A stretch of 64,000 nt of DNA from Pseudomonas putida. GTDB taxonomy: Bacteria; Pseudomonadota; Gammaproteobacteria; Pseudomonadales; Pseudomonadaceae. The stretch's first letter is position 1. Each line of letters starts with the position of its first letter. Positions 31,064-40,300 of the stretch are shown here, piece by piece. A program made the translations under genes and the position numbers. Where the stretch lies: assembly GCA_029953615.1 (NCBI GenBank), contig CP124529.1:3534501-3598500 (forward strand), read 5' to 3'. Under the pieces are notes generated by a model that was given only the letters and a program-made list of their open reading frames with translations, did no database searches and had not been told where the DNA came from.

Positions 31064-31354
31064 ATGCGTATCGACGGTTTTTCACCGCAGTCCTACCCGA
31101 TCAAGCGCTCGCCGCGCAAGGCGGCGGTGCGTGACGAGGCTCTCGAAGATGCCGAGGTGATCGAGGAGGCCGAAACAGCCCCTCAGGACGCCACCGCCCG
31201 CCGTCGCAGTGGTGGCCTGCCAGCCCGCCAGCAGGACATGATCTTCCCCCGCGCCCGTGACCGCCGCACGGCTACTGCATTGGCCAGCTACCTGAGCACC
31301 GCCGGTTTTACCGACTGGGACATGGAAGTACTGGGGCTCGACCTGTACATTTAG
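31064..31354 (+). CDS. Conserved small Pseudomonas protein
   Basis: Basic-then-acidic product of 96 residues: N-terminal MRIDGFSPQSYPIKRSPRK, a central acidic and Arg-rich low-complexity stretch, and a compact C-terminal region (TATALASYLSTAGFTDWDME) that looks like a helical motif. The ATG at 31064 has a weak SD. The stop is four bases before the DUF72 gene, suggesting coupling. No family recognised. Confidence 0.7.
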   Translation: MRIDGFSPQSYPIKRSPRKAAVRDEALEDAEVIEEAETAPQDATARRRSGGLPARQQDMIFPRARDRRTATALASYLSTAGFTDWDMEVLGLDLYI

Positions 31355-31357
31355 GGG

Positions 31358-32227
31358 ATGAGCCCATCCCCACTGCCTTATTTTCTCGGTTGCCCGTCAT
31401 GGAGCGAAAACGCCTGGCGCGACTACCTGTACCCCGCCGACGCCAACAGCAGTGAAATGCTCGGCTACTACAGCCAGGTATTCAACGCTGTCGAAGGTAA
31501 TACCACTTTCTACGCACGCCCCGCACCCGGCACCATTGCGCGTTGGGCGCAGATCATGCCCGAACACTTTCGCTTCACTGCCAAGTTCCCCCGAGACATC
31601 AGCCATGAAGGTGACCTGCGCGATCAGCTGGAACCGGCGTTTGACTTCACCCGCCTGATGGCCCCGCTGGGCCAGCGCGTAGCACCGTACTGGCTGCAGT
31701 TGCCGGCTCAGTTCAACCCCGCACGGCTGGGCGAGCTTTGCCACTTCCTTGACGAAGTCGGAGTGCCGGTGGCAGTGGAGGTGCGTAACCAGGCATTCTT
31801 CGCCAAGGGTGAAGAAGAGCGGCTGCTCAACCGGCTGCTGCATGATCGTGGCGTGGAGCGTATCTGCCTCGACCCGCGCGCCTTGTTCAGTTGCACCTCA
31901 CGCGACCCCGCCGTGCTGCATGCGCAGGCGAAGAAGCCCAAGGTGCCGCCACGCCCGGCGGCCTTCAGCCAGCATCCGCAGGTGCGCTTCATCGGCCATC
32001 CGCAGCTGGAGGCCAACGAGGCCTTCCTTACCCCCTGGGTAGACAAGGTCGCCGCCTGGATCGACGAAGGCCGCAACCCCTACATCTTCCTGCACACCTC
32101 GGACAACCGCCTGGCCGCGGCGCTGGCCCAGCGCTTTCACCAACGCCTGATGCAGCGCTTGCCCGGCCTTGCGGCACTGCCGGAATTGCCGCGCACCCCC
32201 GAGGTCGAACAACTGGGGCTACTCTGA
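31358..32227 (+). CDS. DUF72 (YecE-like) protein
   Basis: Product of 289 residues with the DUF72 TIM-barrel features: LGCPSWSENAWRDYLYP at the N-terminus, AVEGNTTFYARP, and AVEVRNQAFF, with the Glu of VEVRN in the expected active-site strand. Biochemical role is unknown for the family. Begins four bases after the preceding small gene and precedes an isocitrate lyase-like gene by 28 bases, so the three may form one transcript. Confidence 0.88.
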   Translation: MSPSPLPYFLGCPSWSENAWRDYLYPADANSSEMLGYYSQVFNAVEGNTTFYARPAPGTIARWAQIMPEHFRFTAKFPRDISHEGDLRDQLEPAFDFTRLMAPLGQRVAPYWLQLPAQFNPARLGELCHFLDEVGVPVAVEVRNQAFFAKGEEERLLNRLLHDRGVERICLDPRALFSCTSRDPAVLHAQAKKPKVPPRPAAFSQHPQVRFIGHPQLEANEAFLTPWVDKVAAWIDEGRNPYIFLHTSDNRLAAALAQRFHQRLMQRLPGLAALPELPRTPEVEQLGLL

Positions 32228-32255
32228 CCATTCCCTGACTGCCGGAGGTTGAACC

Positions 32256-33087
32256 ATGGATGTGCAAACCCTGCGAGCCGAAGCCTTCAAGGCCCTCCAC
32301 GAGCGCGACAGCGCCTTCGTCATCCCTAACCCATGGGATGCCGGTTCGGCCAAGTTACTGGCCAGCCTGGGCTTCGAGGCGCTGGCCACTACCAGTGCAG
32401 GCCTGGCTTTCCGCCTGGGTCGTCCGGACGCCGAAGGCGCCTTGAGCCTGGACGATACCCTCGATAATGCTGGCGAGATTGTCGATGCGACCCCTTGTGC
32501 CGGTGGCCGCCGACCTGGAGAACGGCTTTGGCGACCTGCCCGAGGATTGCGCCCAGACCATTTTGCGGGCAGCCGAAGTCGGCCTGGTCGGTGGCTCTAT
32601 CGAGGATGCGAGTGGCCGTAGCGATGCGCCCATCCATGACTTCGGCCTGGCCGTTGAGCGCGTGCGCGCCGCCGTGCAGGCCGCCCGTAGCCTGCCGTTC
32701 CCGTTCACCCTGTGCGCCCGGGCAGAAAACCTGCTGCACGGGCGCATGGACCTGGATGACACCATTCTGCGCCTGCAGGCCTACGCCGAAGCCGGCGCTG
32801 ACGTCCTCTACGCACCCGGGCTGCGTACGGTCGAGGAAATCCGCGCAGTGGTGCAGGCCGTCGCGCCGCGGCCAGTCAATGTACTGATGGGCATGGCTGG
32901 CGTATCGCTGAGCGTCAACCAGTTGCAGGACCTGGGCGTGCGTCGTATCAGCGTCGGCTCGTCACTGGCGCGTGCGGCCCTCGGGGCGTTGCACCGTGCC
33001 GCGCTGGAAGTTCGAGATGAGGGCACCTTCGGTTACGGCGAGCAAGCACTGCCGTTTGCCCAGCTCAACGACCTGTTCCGCCGCTGA
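32256..33087 (+). CDS. Isocitrate lyase/PEP mutase family protein (frame broken by one base)
   Basis: Family enzyme acting on C-C or C-P bonds of 2-oxo acids (oxaloacetate decarboxylase, methylisocitrate lyase or phosphonomutase types). VIPNPWDAGSAKLLASLGF and ATTSAGLAF are in frame one; ADLENGFGD, GGSIEDASG and LCARAEN follow in another frame. One extra T at 32495-32496 (CCCCTTGTG for CCCCTGTG) restores DATPVPVAADLENG and a 276-residue product. Metal-binding Asp/Glu residues are then intact. The stop overlaps the next start (TGATG). The exact reaction is not predictable. Confidence 0.85.
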
Positions 33088-33776
33088 TGCGGGCCGTGCT
33101 GGTGCTGCTGGCAGGTCTGCTGTTACTGGCCGGCCTGGCCTGGCACTTTGGCTGGCGCCTGCCCGCAGTCTGGAACCCTTGGGCGCCGTTGGACGTGCGC
33201 CAACCGCCCAATCTGCTGACCACTTACAAGCTTGCACGGTTGCGTGATGACCCGGCCCTGTGCCGTCAGTCACTGGAAAGCAGCCAGCTGCGCTACCGGG
33301 CACAGGCCGACAGCCCGGCCTCGGCCAATTGTCCGCTGCAAAATGTATGGCGTATAGAAGGTGGCCAGGCGCGCCTCAGCAGCAGCTTCCTGGCCAGTTG
33401 CCCGCTGGCGGTGGCCTATGCGCTGTTCGAAAGGCATGGCTTGCAACCTGTCGCACACAGGGTGCTGGGCCAGCCGGTGACACAGGTCGACCATCAAGGC
33501 AGCTTTGCCTGCCGCAACGTCTACCACCGTAAAGAAGGTCGCTTGAGCCAGCACGCCACGGCCAATGCCCTGGACATCAGCGGTTTTCGCCTGCAGGACG
33601 GCCAACGCATCGTATTGGCGCGTGACTGGCAGACGGGCGGGAAGAAGGCGCAATTCCTGCGCGAAGTGCAGCAGGCGGCTTGCAAGCGCTTCAGCACGGT
33701 ACTGGGGCCGGACTACAACGCCGCGCACCACAACCACTTCCATCTGGACATGGGACGTTGGCAGGTCTGTCGTTAG
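33087..33776 (+). CDS. Extensin-like domain protein, putative peptidoglycan-acting
   Basis: Product of 229 residues with an N-terminal membrane anchor (about residues 3-24) and an Extensin-like_C domain. Conserved Cys (CRQSLESS, ASCPL, FACRNVYH), HATANALDISGF and HHNHFHLD resemble the zinc sites of M15/LAS-type peptidases. Probably periplasmic and acting on the cell wall; this is by family only. The start overlaps the stop of the preceding enzyme. Confidence 0.82.
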   Translation: MRAVLVLLAGLLLLAGLAWHFGWRLPAVWNPWAPLDVRQPPNLLTTYKLARLRDDPALCRQSLESSQLRYRAQADSPASANCPLQNVWRIEGGQARLSSSFLASCPLAVAYALFERHGLQPVAHRVLGQPVTQVDHQGSFACRNVYHRKEGRLSQHATANALDISGFRLQDGQRIVLARDWQTGGKKAQFLREVQQAACKRFSTVLGPDYNAAHHNHFHLDMGRWQVCR

Positions 33777-33778
33777 CC

Positions 33779-34399
33779 TCAGGCGTACGCGCGGACGTTG
33801 TTCAGCACCACCGGGCGTGCCCAGTGGATGTCGAACGCCAGGTCGTTCTGCTGTTTGGCCAGGGTGGTGGCGTCGAATGGTTCCGGGGCCGGGTCCAGCA
33901 GGTTGCTTTCCAGCTCGGCGATCGGCAGGAACAGCGAGCGTGGGGTCGGGCCTGGGCCGGGCTCGGCAATCGGGTGACCTTGGCTCATCACCACCGGGCG
34001 CAGCCAGCTGTTGCTGATATCGAGCTGGCGCTGCTGCTCGATCAGTTCGACTGCGCTGAACGGCTCGGGGGCAGGCGGCAGCAGGTTGGCTTCGAGTTCT
34101 GCCTTGGGCAGGAACAGGGGCTCGGGCGGTGCCACGATGGTGTCATGCACCGGGCAGGCACGCTGAGCGTCGATGAGGGCCAGTGCACGGGCGCCGCCGA
34201 TCGGCTCGCCGCTGCTCTGGTCGTATTGCACGAACGACTGGCTGACGCTGTCTACCGGCTCTTCCTGCTGCTCGGCCATGGCCCGGGCAAAGAAATCCTG
34301 CCACAGGTGACTGACGCCGCCGAGTGCCTGGGTGTTGTGCTGGCTGTAGTTGCCGACAGGCGACAAATAGGTCAAGCCGATGGGAAGAGTATCTGACAT
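33779..34399 (-). CDS. Hypothetical protein with internal duplication
   Basis: Product of 206 residues, Pro/Glu/Leu-rich, no signal peptide. Two copies of a module of about 45 residues are evident: PLFLPKAELEANLLPPAPEP and SLFLPIAELESNLLDPAPEP, each followed by a helix and a WLRPVVM/HWARPVVL end. The N-terminal third has no repeat. No recognised family and no SD of strength before the ATG at 34399. It ends three bases from the end of the extensin-like gene, convergent with it. Confidence 0.65.
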   Translation of the reverse strand: MSDTLPIGLTYLSPVGNYSQHNTQALGGVSHLWQDFFARAMAEQQEEPVDSVSQSFVQYDQSSGEPIGGARALALIDAQRACPVHDTIVAPPEPLFLPKAELEANLLPPAPEPFSAVELIEQQRQLDISNSWLRPVVMSQGHPIAEPGPGPTPRSLFLPIAELESNLLDPAPEPFDATTLAKQQNDLAFDIHWARPVVLNNVRAYA

Positions 34400-34499
34400 G
34401 GCAGTCGCGCGCGTTGTGCTCTGGCAGAATAGCGGGATATTGCCTGTATCGGCCGTGGCGGTCGATACATGAGGGGCTGGGTTCAATTTCTAGGTGTGA

Positions 34500-35279
<780 letters not shown>

Positions 35280-35368
35280 CCTGAGCCTCGGACATAGCGC
35301 ATGGCTTGAGGACAATGCTGTCGAGGTGGGAGCAACTGTCTTGCTCAATTTCTAGAAGCGGCGCGACC

Positions 35369-35470
35369 CTGTTGGAGCGGGCATGTCGAGGCGTCGAACC
35401 GCCGCGAACACCGGCGCAGCCGGTGCCAGCCACCGCGTCGCCTGCTTCGCGGGCTTGCCCGCTCCCACAA
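35369..35470. repeat. REP inverted pair
   Basis: Inverted REP units (one degenerate, TTGGAGCGGGCATG) surround an ACCGGCGCAGCCGGT palindrome in the convergent gap between rsmJ and the TetR gene. A further REP-like fragment is seen at about 35500-35530. Confidence 0.8.
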
Positions 35471-35553
35471 GGGAGGGCGCAGTCCCGAGGTTCACGCTGT
35501 ACCTGTGAGAGCTGGCTTGCCGGCGATGGGGCCAGTCCTGGCAGCCTGATGTC

Positions 35554-36195
35554 TCAGGGCCGGAACGCCCGCAAGAACACCCCCACCACTTCGCGCACAT
35601 GCGCTTCGGCTTCATCACCGTCCAGCGGCCCCGCACACCCCAGCAGCAAGCGGTAATCCGGCGCCCCCTTGACCAGGCAGAAGAAGTGCTCCGCCGCCCG
35701 CAGCGGGTTGTCGATACGCAGCAACCCACGCTCATCCGCCCCGCGCAGCAGCGCTTCCATCCCCGCCAGCACACGTTTGGGACCGGCCTCGTAGAAGTAC
35801 TCGCCAAAGCTCGGGTCGAGGCTGCCCTGGGCCATGATCAGGCGGCTGAGCTTGACCGCTTCGTCACTGCTGATCAGCGCCTGGAAGCCACGGGCAATGG
35901 TCAGCAGCACCTCTTCCACTGGCGCCCCTTCGGGATACTCGAACAGCAGGTCGGGCAACTGCAACTGACAAGTAGCCATGACCGCCGAGCAGAACAGCGT
36001 CTGCTTGTCGGTGAAGTGGCTGTACACGGTGAGCTTCGAAACACCTGCCGCCGCAGCGACCGCATCCATGCTGGTGTTGGCGTAGCCGAGGCTGAGGAAA
36101 AGGGCTTTGGCTGCTTCGAGAATTGCCTCGCGCTTGGCCAGGTCCTTGGGCCGGCCCGGGCCGATGGGTGCGTCGTTGGACATTGTGGTCTGCAT
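35554..36195 (-). CDS. TetR family regulator, probable efflux repressor
   Basis: Regulator of 213 residues: GRPKDLAKREAILEAAKALF and MDAVAAAAGVSKLTVYSHF form the HTH (about residues 14-60), then a TetR_C domain with FEYPEGAPVEEV. No strong SD; starts at 36195 or 36183 are both possible. In related strains a TetR gene like this is divergent from an RND pump resembling the one at 44.1 kb, so it may have controlled that pump. Here 7.9 kb of regulator and adhesin lie between them. Confidence 0.85.
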   Translation of the reverse strand: MQTTMSNDAPIGPGRPKDLAKREAILEAAKALFLSLGYANTSMDAVAAAAGVSKLTVYSHFTDKQTLFCSAVMATCQLQLPDLLFEYPEGAPVEEVLLTIARGFQALISSDEAVKLSRLIMAQGSLDPSFGEYFYEAGPKRVLAGMEALLRGADERGLLRIDNPLRAAEHFFCLVKGAPDYRLLLGCAGPLDGDEAEAHVREVVGVFLRAFRP

Positions 36196-36557
36196 CTGGT
36201 TGAAGAGACACCATCTTAACGGGTCAGGCGCCGTCCGGCTAAAGCCTGCGAGCAAAACCTGTGTGACGGTAAATTGGCGAGACATTTTTAACGTGTGTAA
36301 CTTCGCGCCATTCGTCGATTGGTTGACTTTTCATCCAATGCAGAGATGCCCTCTGGGGGGCGCCTGATTAGCCCAAGACATTGATTTTCAGGGACTAGAC
36401 GGGGTGAGCATGGCTCCAATCAACCTGGGGCTTGAGGTGCTCCCTGACGGCGGGAGGGATTGGCAGCAGGCAAGGCTCGCCTAGACTCCACTGAAGGGTC
36501 TGTAGGAAAAGGCTTACAAGGGGAGGACATGGAACGTTTTTCATGGGAGGCAAGAAT
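36196..36557. other. Regulatory gap between TetR and LuxR-type genes
   Basis: 362 bp with no long gene. TTGACT at 36323 could be a -35 but lacks a good -10. Two ribosome-binding-like sites occur near the end: AAGGGGAGG (36518-36526) before a ten-codon frame and GGGAGG (36545-36550) before the regulator ATG. Base composition looks less GC-rich than the flanks. Confidence 0.5.
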
Positions 36558-36561
36558 ATGA
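36529..36561 (+). CDS. Possible leader peptide (10 aa)
   Basis: ATG at 36529 opens a ten-codon frame (MERFSWEARI) whose UGA overlaps the regulator start. An SD-like AGGGGAGG is present but is only two to five bases from the ATG. It could couple or attenuate translation of the regulator; it may equally be chance. Confidence 0.25.
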   Translation: MERFSWEARI

Positions 36562-37277
36562 TGCCGGACCATATAAAGATGATACGCGTCATGCTGATCG
36601 ATTGTCGGCCTCTGGTGCTCCTGGGGCTTCACGATCTGATAAATGCCAGAAAGCCCCGTATGGAAGTGAGTGGTCAGGCCACCACCTATACCCATGCGCT
36701 GGATCTTGCCGCCCAGTCGCGGCCCGATGTCATTATCTTCAGCTTTTTTCCAGATGCGCTGGACCCGCTCGAGGTAGTTGCCGAGCTCGCGCGCTCTGAC
36801 GACATGAAAGTGCTGGTACTCAAAGGGGTGTATGAGGCCGCCCCCGTTGCACAGGCCATTGAAGCGGGCGCGCTTGGCATCGTGCTGGCCGAGGATTCAA
36901 CGGAGTCGATTATCCAGGCCATCATCAAAGTCCACCATTGTGATATCGGGCTGGACAGGGCCTGGGTCAGTGGGCTTTCCGGTTATGCCTCGGCCAGGCA
37001 TATACCGTTCAGGTGTAATCCGGCGCAGGCGAAACATGCACGGCTGACGTTGCGTGAGCGGGAACTCGTTCGCGCCATCGTTGGCGATCCGTCCGCCAAA
37101 TACCTGTGCATCGCCGGGCGCTTGGGCATAAGCGAACATACCGTGCACAATCACCTCAGCAGCATCTATCAGAAGCTCAACCTCACCAACCGTATTGACT
37201 TGCTGATGTATGCAGTGCGGCACGGACTCACCAGTGGCGAAGAGCCGCCTGCATCCCAATGGGGGGAGATGGACTGA
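36558..37277 (+). CDS. LuxR/NarL-family regulator with degenerate receiver
   Basis: Product of 239 residues: N-terminal pseudo-receiver (about 5-125) and a C-terminal LuxR HTH (LTLRERELVRAIV, AGRLGISEHTVHNHLSSIYQ). Compared with NarL-type receivers the acceptor Asp is Ser (DVIIFSFFPD), the switch Thr/Ser is Lys (VLVLKG) and the conserved Lys is Ala (GIVLAE). Phosphorelay control is therefore unlikely. GGGAGG lies seven bases before the ATG at 36558, preferred over an earlier ATG at 36543. It faces the giant adhesin gene, separated only by a shared terminator, and is the likely local regulator of it. Confidence 0.88.
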   Translation: MMPDHIKMIRVMLIDCRPLVLLGLHDLINARKPRMEVSGQATTYTHALDLAAQSRPDVIIFSFFPDALDPLEVVAELARSDDMKVLVLKGVYEAAPVAQAIEAGALGIVLAEDSTESIIQAIIKVHHCDIGLDRAWVSGLSGYASARHIPFRCNPAQAKHARLTLRERELVRAIVGDPSAKYLCIAGRLGISEHTVHNHLSSIYQKLNLTNRIDLLMYAVRHGLTSGEEPPASQWGEMD

Positions 37278-37336
37278 ATGCCCAGCGGCCAGGGCCATTG
37301 GGGGCGAAGCTTGTAAATATCCTGCAAAAGAGCAGC

Positions 37337-37370
37337 TGCGAGGGTGGTTTCCAAGCCACCCTCGCAGGTT
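37337..37370. terminator. Bidirectional terminator between regulator and adhesin
   Basis: TGCGAGGGTGG-TTTCCAAG-CCACCCTCGCA, an 11-base stem, lies between the convergent stops (37277 and 37388). T-rich sequence follows on the plus strand and, after a short gap, on the minus strand. Confidence 0.85.
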
Positions 37371-37387
37371 TTCACGTACGCAGTGTT

Positions 37388-40300
37388 TCAGGCGCTGCCA
37401 TTGAAGATGTCGCTGTTGAAGATATCGACCCCGACCAAGGTGATGGTCGTCGTCTGCCCGCCGGATTCGGCAATGGTCACGATGCTGTCTGCGCCAGTGT
37501 TGTCGATCGACTGGACGACGGCATTTGGATCGCCATTGAGCACCAGCGTGTCTCGTTGCCCCGCGCCGGCATCGAACCCGTTGACCTGGTAGAGGAGCTG
37601 ATCGGTCGACAGGTCGACGTTGAATGCATCGCGCTGGCCAGTCGTGCCAACCAGGGCGAAGTCGAACGGTGCGTTGTCCGATTCGTTGGCGAACAGGTTG
37701 GCGTCGAACGTGCTACTTGCGGAGTCGCCATCTTTGTCCGTCAGTGTCGCACTGAACTGCAATTTGACGTCGCTGGCGAGGTTCTCGGTTTCCTTGATGA
37801 ACTCGATCACCGGGATCTTGATGTCACCTCGAGCCATAGTCAGTTGAACGGCGTCAATCAGCGCCGAGCCTTCCTTCTGGACCAGGAAGGACACTTGGCC
37901 GCCAGCCTCTGGGGTCAGGGTATTTACCTCGGTCAGGTTAGACGTCGTCCCATCCGCGTAGTAGATACGGTAATACAGGTCCTCGGTCGTGGTGTTGTAG
38001 CCCCCTACGGAGTTGTCGATGAAGATCTTCATGCCCGTCAACAGGGTCTCCGGGTTGATCACGAAGCTCTCATCGGCGGCGCTGATCGCTGCCAGGTTAT
38101 CGCCCTGGAGCAGGTTGTTGGCGACGCCGATACCGGACGTGCTGACGTTCATGGCCGCAGGGTCGATGTACGACGGCAGCGGATTGGTCTGTAGCGAGGC
38201 TTCGGTCGGGTCGGGTGCCCCGAGGCCTATGCCGGTGAAGATGTCTGCCGTCGAGGCGAGTGCTTTAGCGGAGAAGAACACGATCTCTTCGGATGCCGAA
38301 GGAATGGTCGGGTCATTCGTTTTAGGGATCAGCAAGGTACGCACAGGGTCCGGGCCGCCGGCATCGAGCGAGCCGTCGGCACTGCTGAGCGTGGTGACCG
38401 AACTGAAGCCTTGTACCAGATCCAGTGTATAGCTGCCATTGGCAAAGGCCGTCAGCGTGTAGTCGATCGTGGTGTTGGCTGTTGTTGCGTTATTGTCGAA
38501 GTCCCCGGTCAAGGTACCAGTGAAGTGGAACGCACCATTGGCGTCGGGCGAAGGCGACGTCTCGGTGAGTGTGCCGGTGCCGGTCGTGGTGGTGTTGTCT
38601 GGCCTGACCAACGTGAATTGGCCGCCCACCAGCGAAATGTCCAGCCCGGTAGCTCCCAGGCCGTCGGCGCCGATCGTACTATCCCAGAACCCATATTGCG
38701 GCAGGATACTTCCGGTTCCGATCAGGTTGCCGAAGGCAAGTGTTGGTCCATCATCGTGGAACACCAGATTCTGCCCGATGTTGAGTGTGGCCTGGGCGCT
38801 GTCGCCGTCCTTGTCGGTCTTGGTCGCGGTCAAGGTCACCAGGTTGTCGGAGGTCAGGGTTTTCGAGTCATCGGGGTTGCTGGTGTCGGGATGCACGACG
38901 GCGCGGAGCTGGTCGAGGGTAACGGAACCGTTGCTGGCAACGCTGACGGTGAACACCAGTAGGTTGCCGACGGCCGTGCGACCCTCCACCACGGTGCCCG
39001 TTGAGCGACAGGTTGACTGCCGAACCGGTGGCCGTGTCGATCAGGCCGGAGGCGCCGGCTACTACGCCCAGAGCATAGGTGAGCGTACCGGCGTCATCGG
39101 CGCCGAAGGCCGAGGTGAAGTTGGCGGCGAAGCTTTGCGTGGCGTTGGTTGTCAGGTCCGTTTCATCGACGGTCAGGACCGGTTCCGTGCCGGTGGTGCT
39201 GATGCTCGGGCCGTCATCCTTGAATACCAGATTCTGCCCGATGTTGAGTGTGGCCTGGGCGCTGTCGCCGTCCTTGTCGGTCTTGGTCGCGGTCAGGGTA
39301 ACCAGGTTGTCGGAGGTCAGGGTCTTCGAGTCATCGGGGTTGCTGGTGTCGGGATGCACGACGGCGCGGAGCTGGTCGAGGGTAACGGAACCGTTGCTGG
39401 CAACGCTGACGGTGAACACCAGTAGGTTGCCGACGGCCGTGCGGCCCTCCACCACGGTGCCGTTGAGCGACAGGTTGACTGCCGAACCGGTGGCCGTGTC
39501 GATCAGGCCGGAGGCGCCGGCTACCACGCCCAGAGCGTAGGTGAGCGTACCGGCGTCATCGGCGCCGAAGGCCGAGGTGAAGTTGGCGGCGAAGCTTTGT
39601 GTGGCATTGGTCGTCAGGTCCGTTTCATCGACGGTCAGGACCGGTTCCGTGCCGGTGGTGCTGATGCTCGGGCCGTCATCCTTGAATACCAGATTCTGCC
39701 CGATGTTGAGTGTGGCCTGGGCGCTGTCGCCGTCCTTGTCGGTCTTGGTCGCGGTCAGGGTCACCAGGTTGTCGGAGGTCAGGGTCTTCGAGTCATCGGG
39801 GTTGCTGGTGTCGGGATGCACGACGGCGCGGAGCTGGTCGAGGGTAACGGAACCGTTGCTGGCAACGCTGACGGTGAACACCAGTAGGTTGCCGACGGCC
39901 GTGCGGCCCTCCACCACGGTGCCGTTGAGCGACAGGTTGACTGCCGAACCGGTGGCCGTGTCGATCAGGCCGGAGGCGCCGGCTACTACGCCCAGAGCAT
40001 AGGTGAGCGTACCGGCGTCATCGGCGCCGAAGGCCGAGGTGAAGTTGGCGGCGAAGCTTTGCGTGGCGTTGGTTGTCAGGTCCGTTTCATCGACGGTCAG
40101 GACCGGTTCCGTGCCGGTGGTGCTGATGCTCGGGCCGTCATCCTTGAATACCAGATTCTGCCCGATGTTGAGTGTGGCCTGGGCGCTGTCGCCGTCCTTG
40201 TCGGTCTTGGTCGCGGTCAGGGTAACCAGGTTGTCGGAGGTCAGGGTTTTCGAGTCATCGGGGTTGCTGGTGTCGGGATGCACAACGGCGCGGAGCTGGT

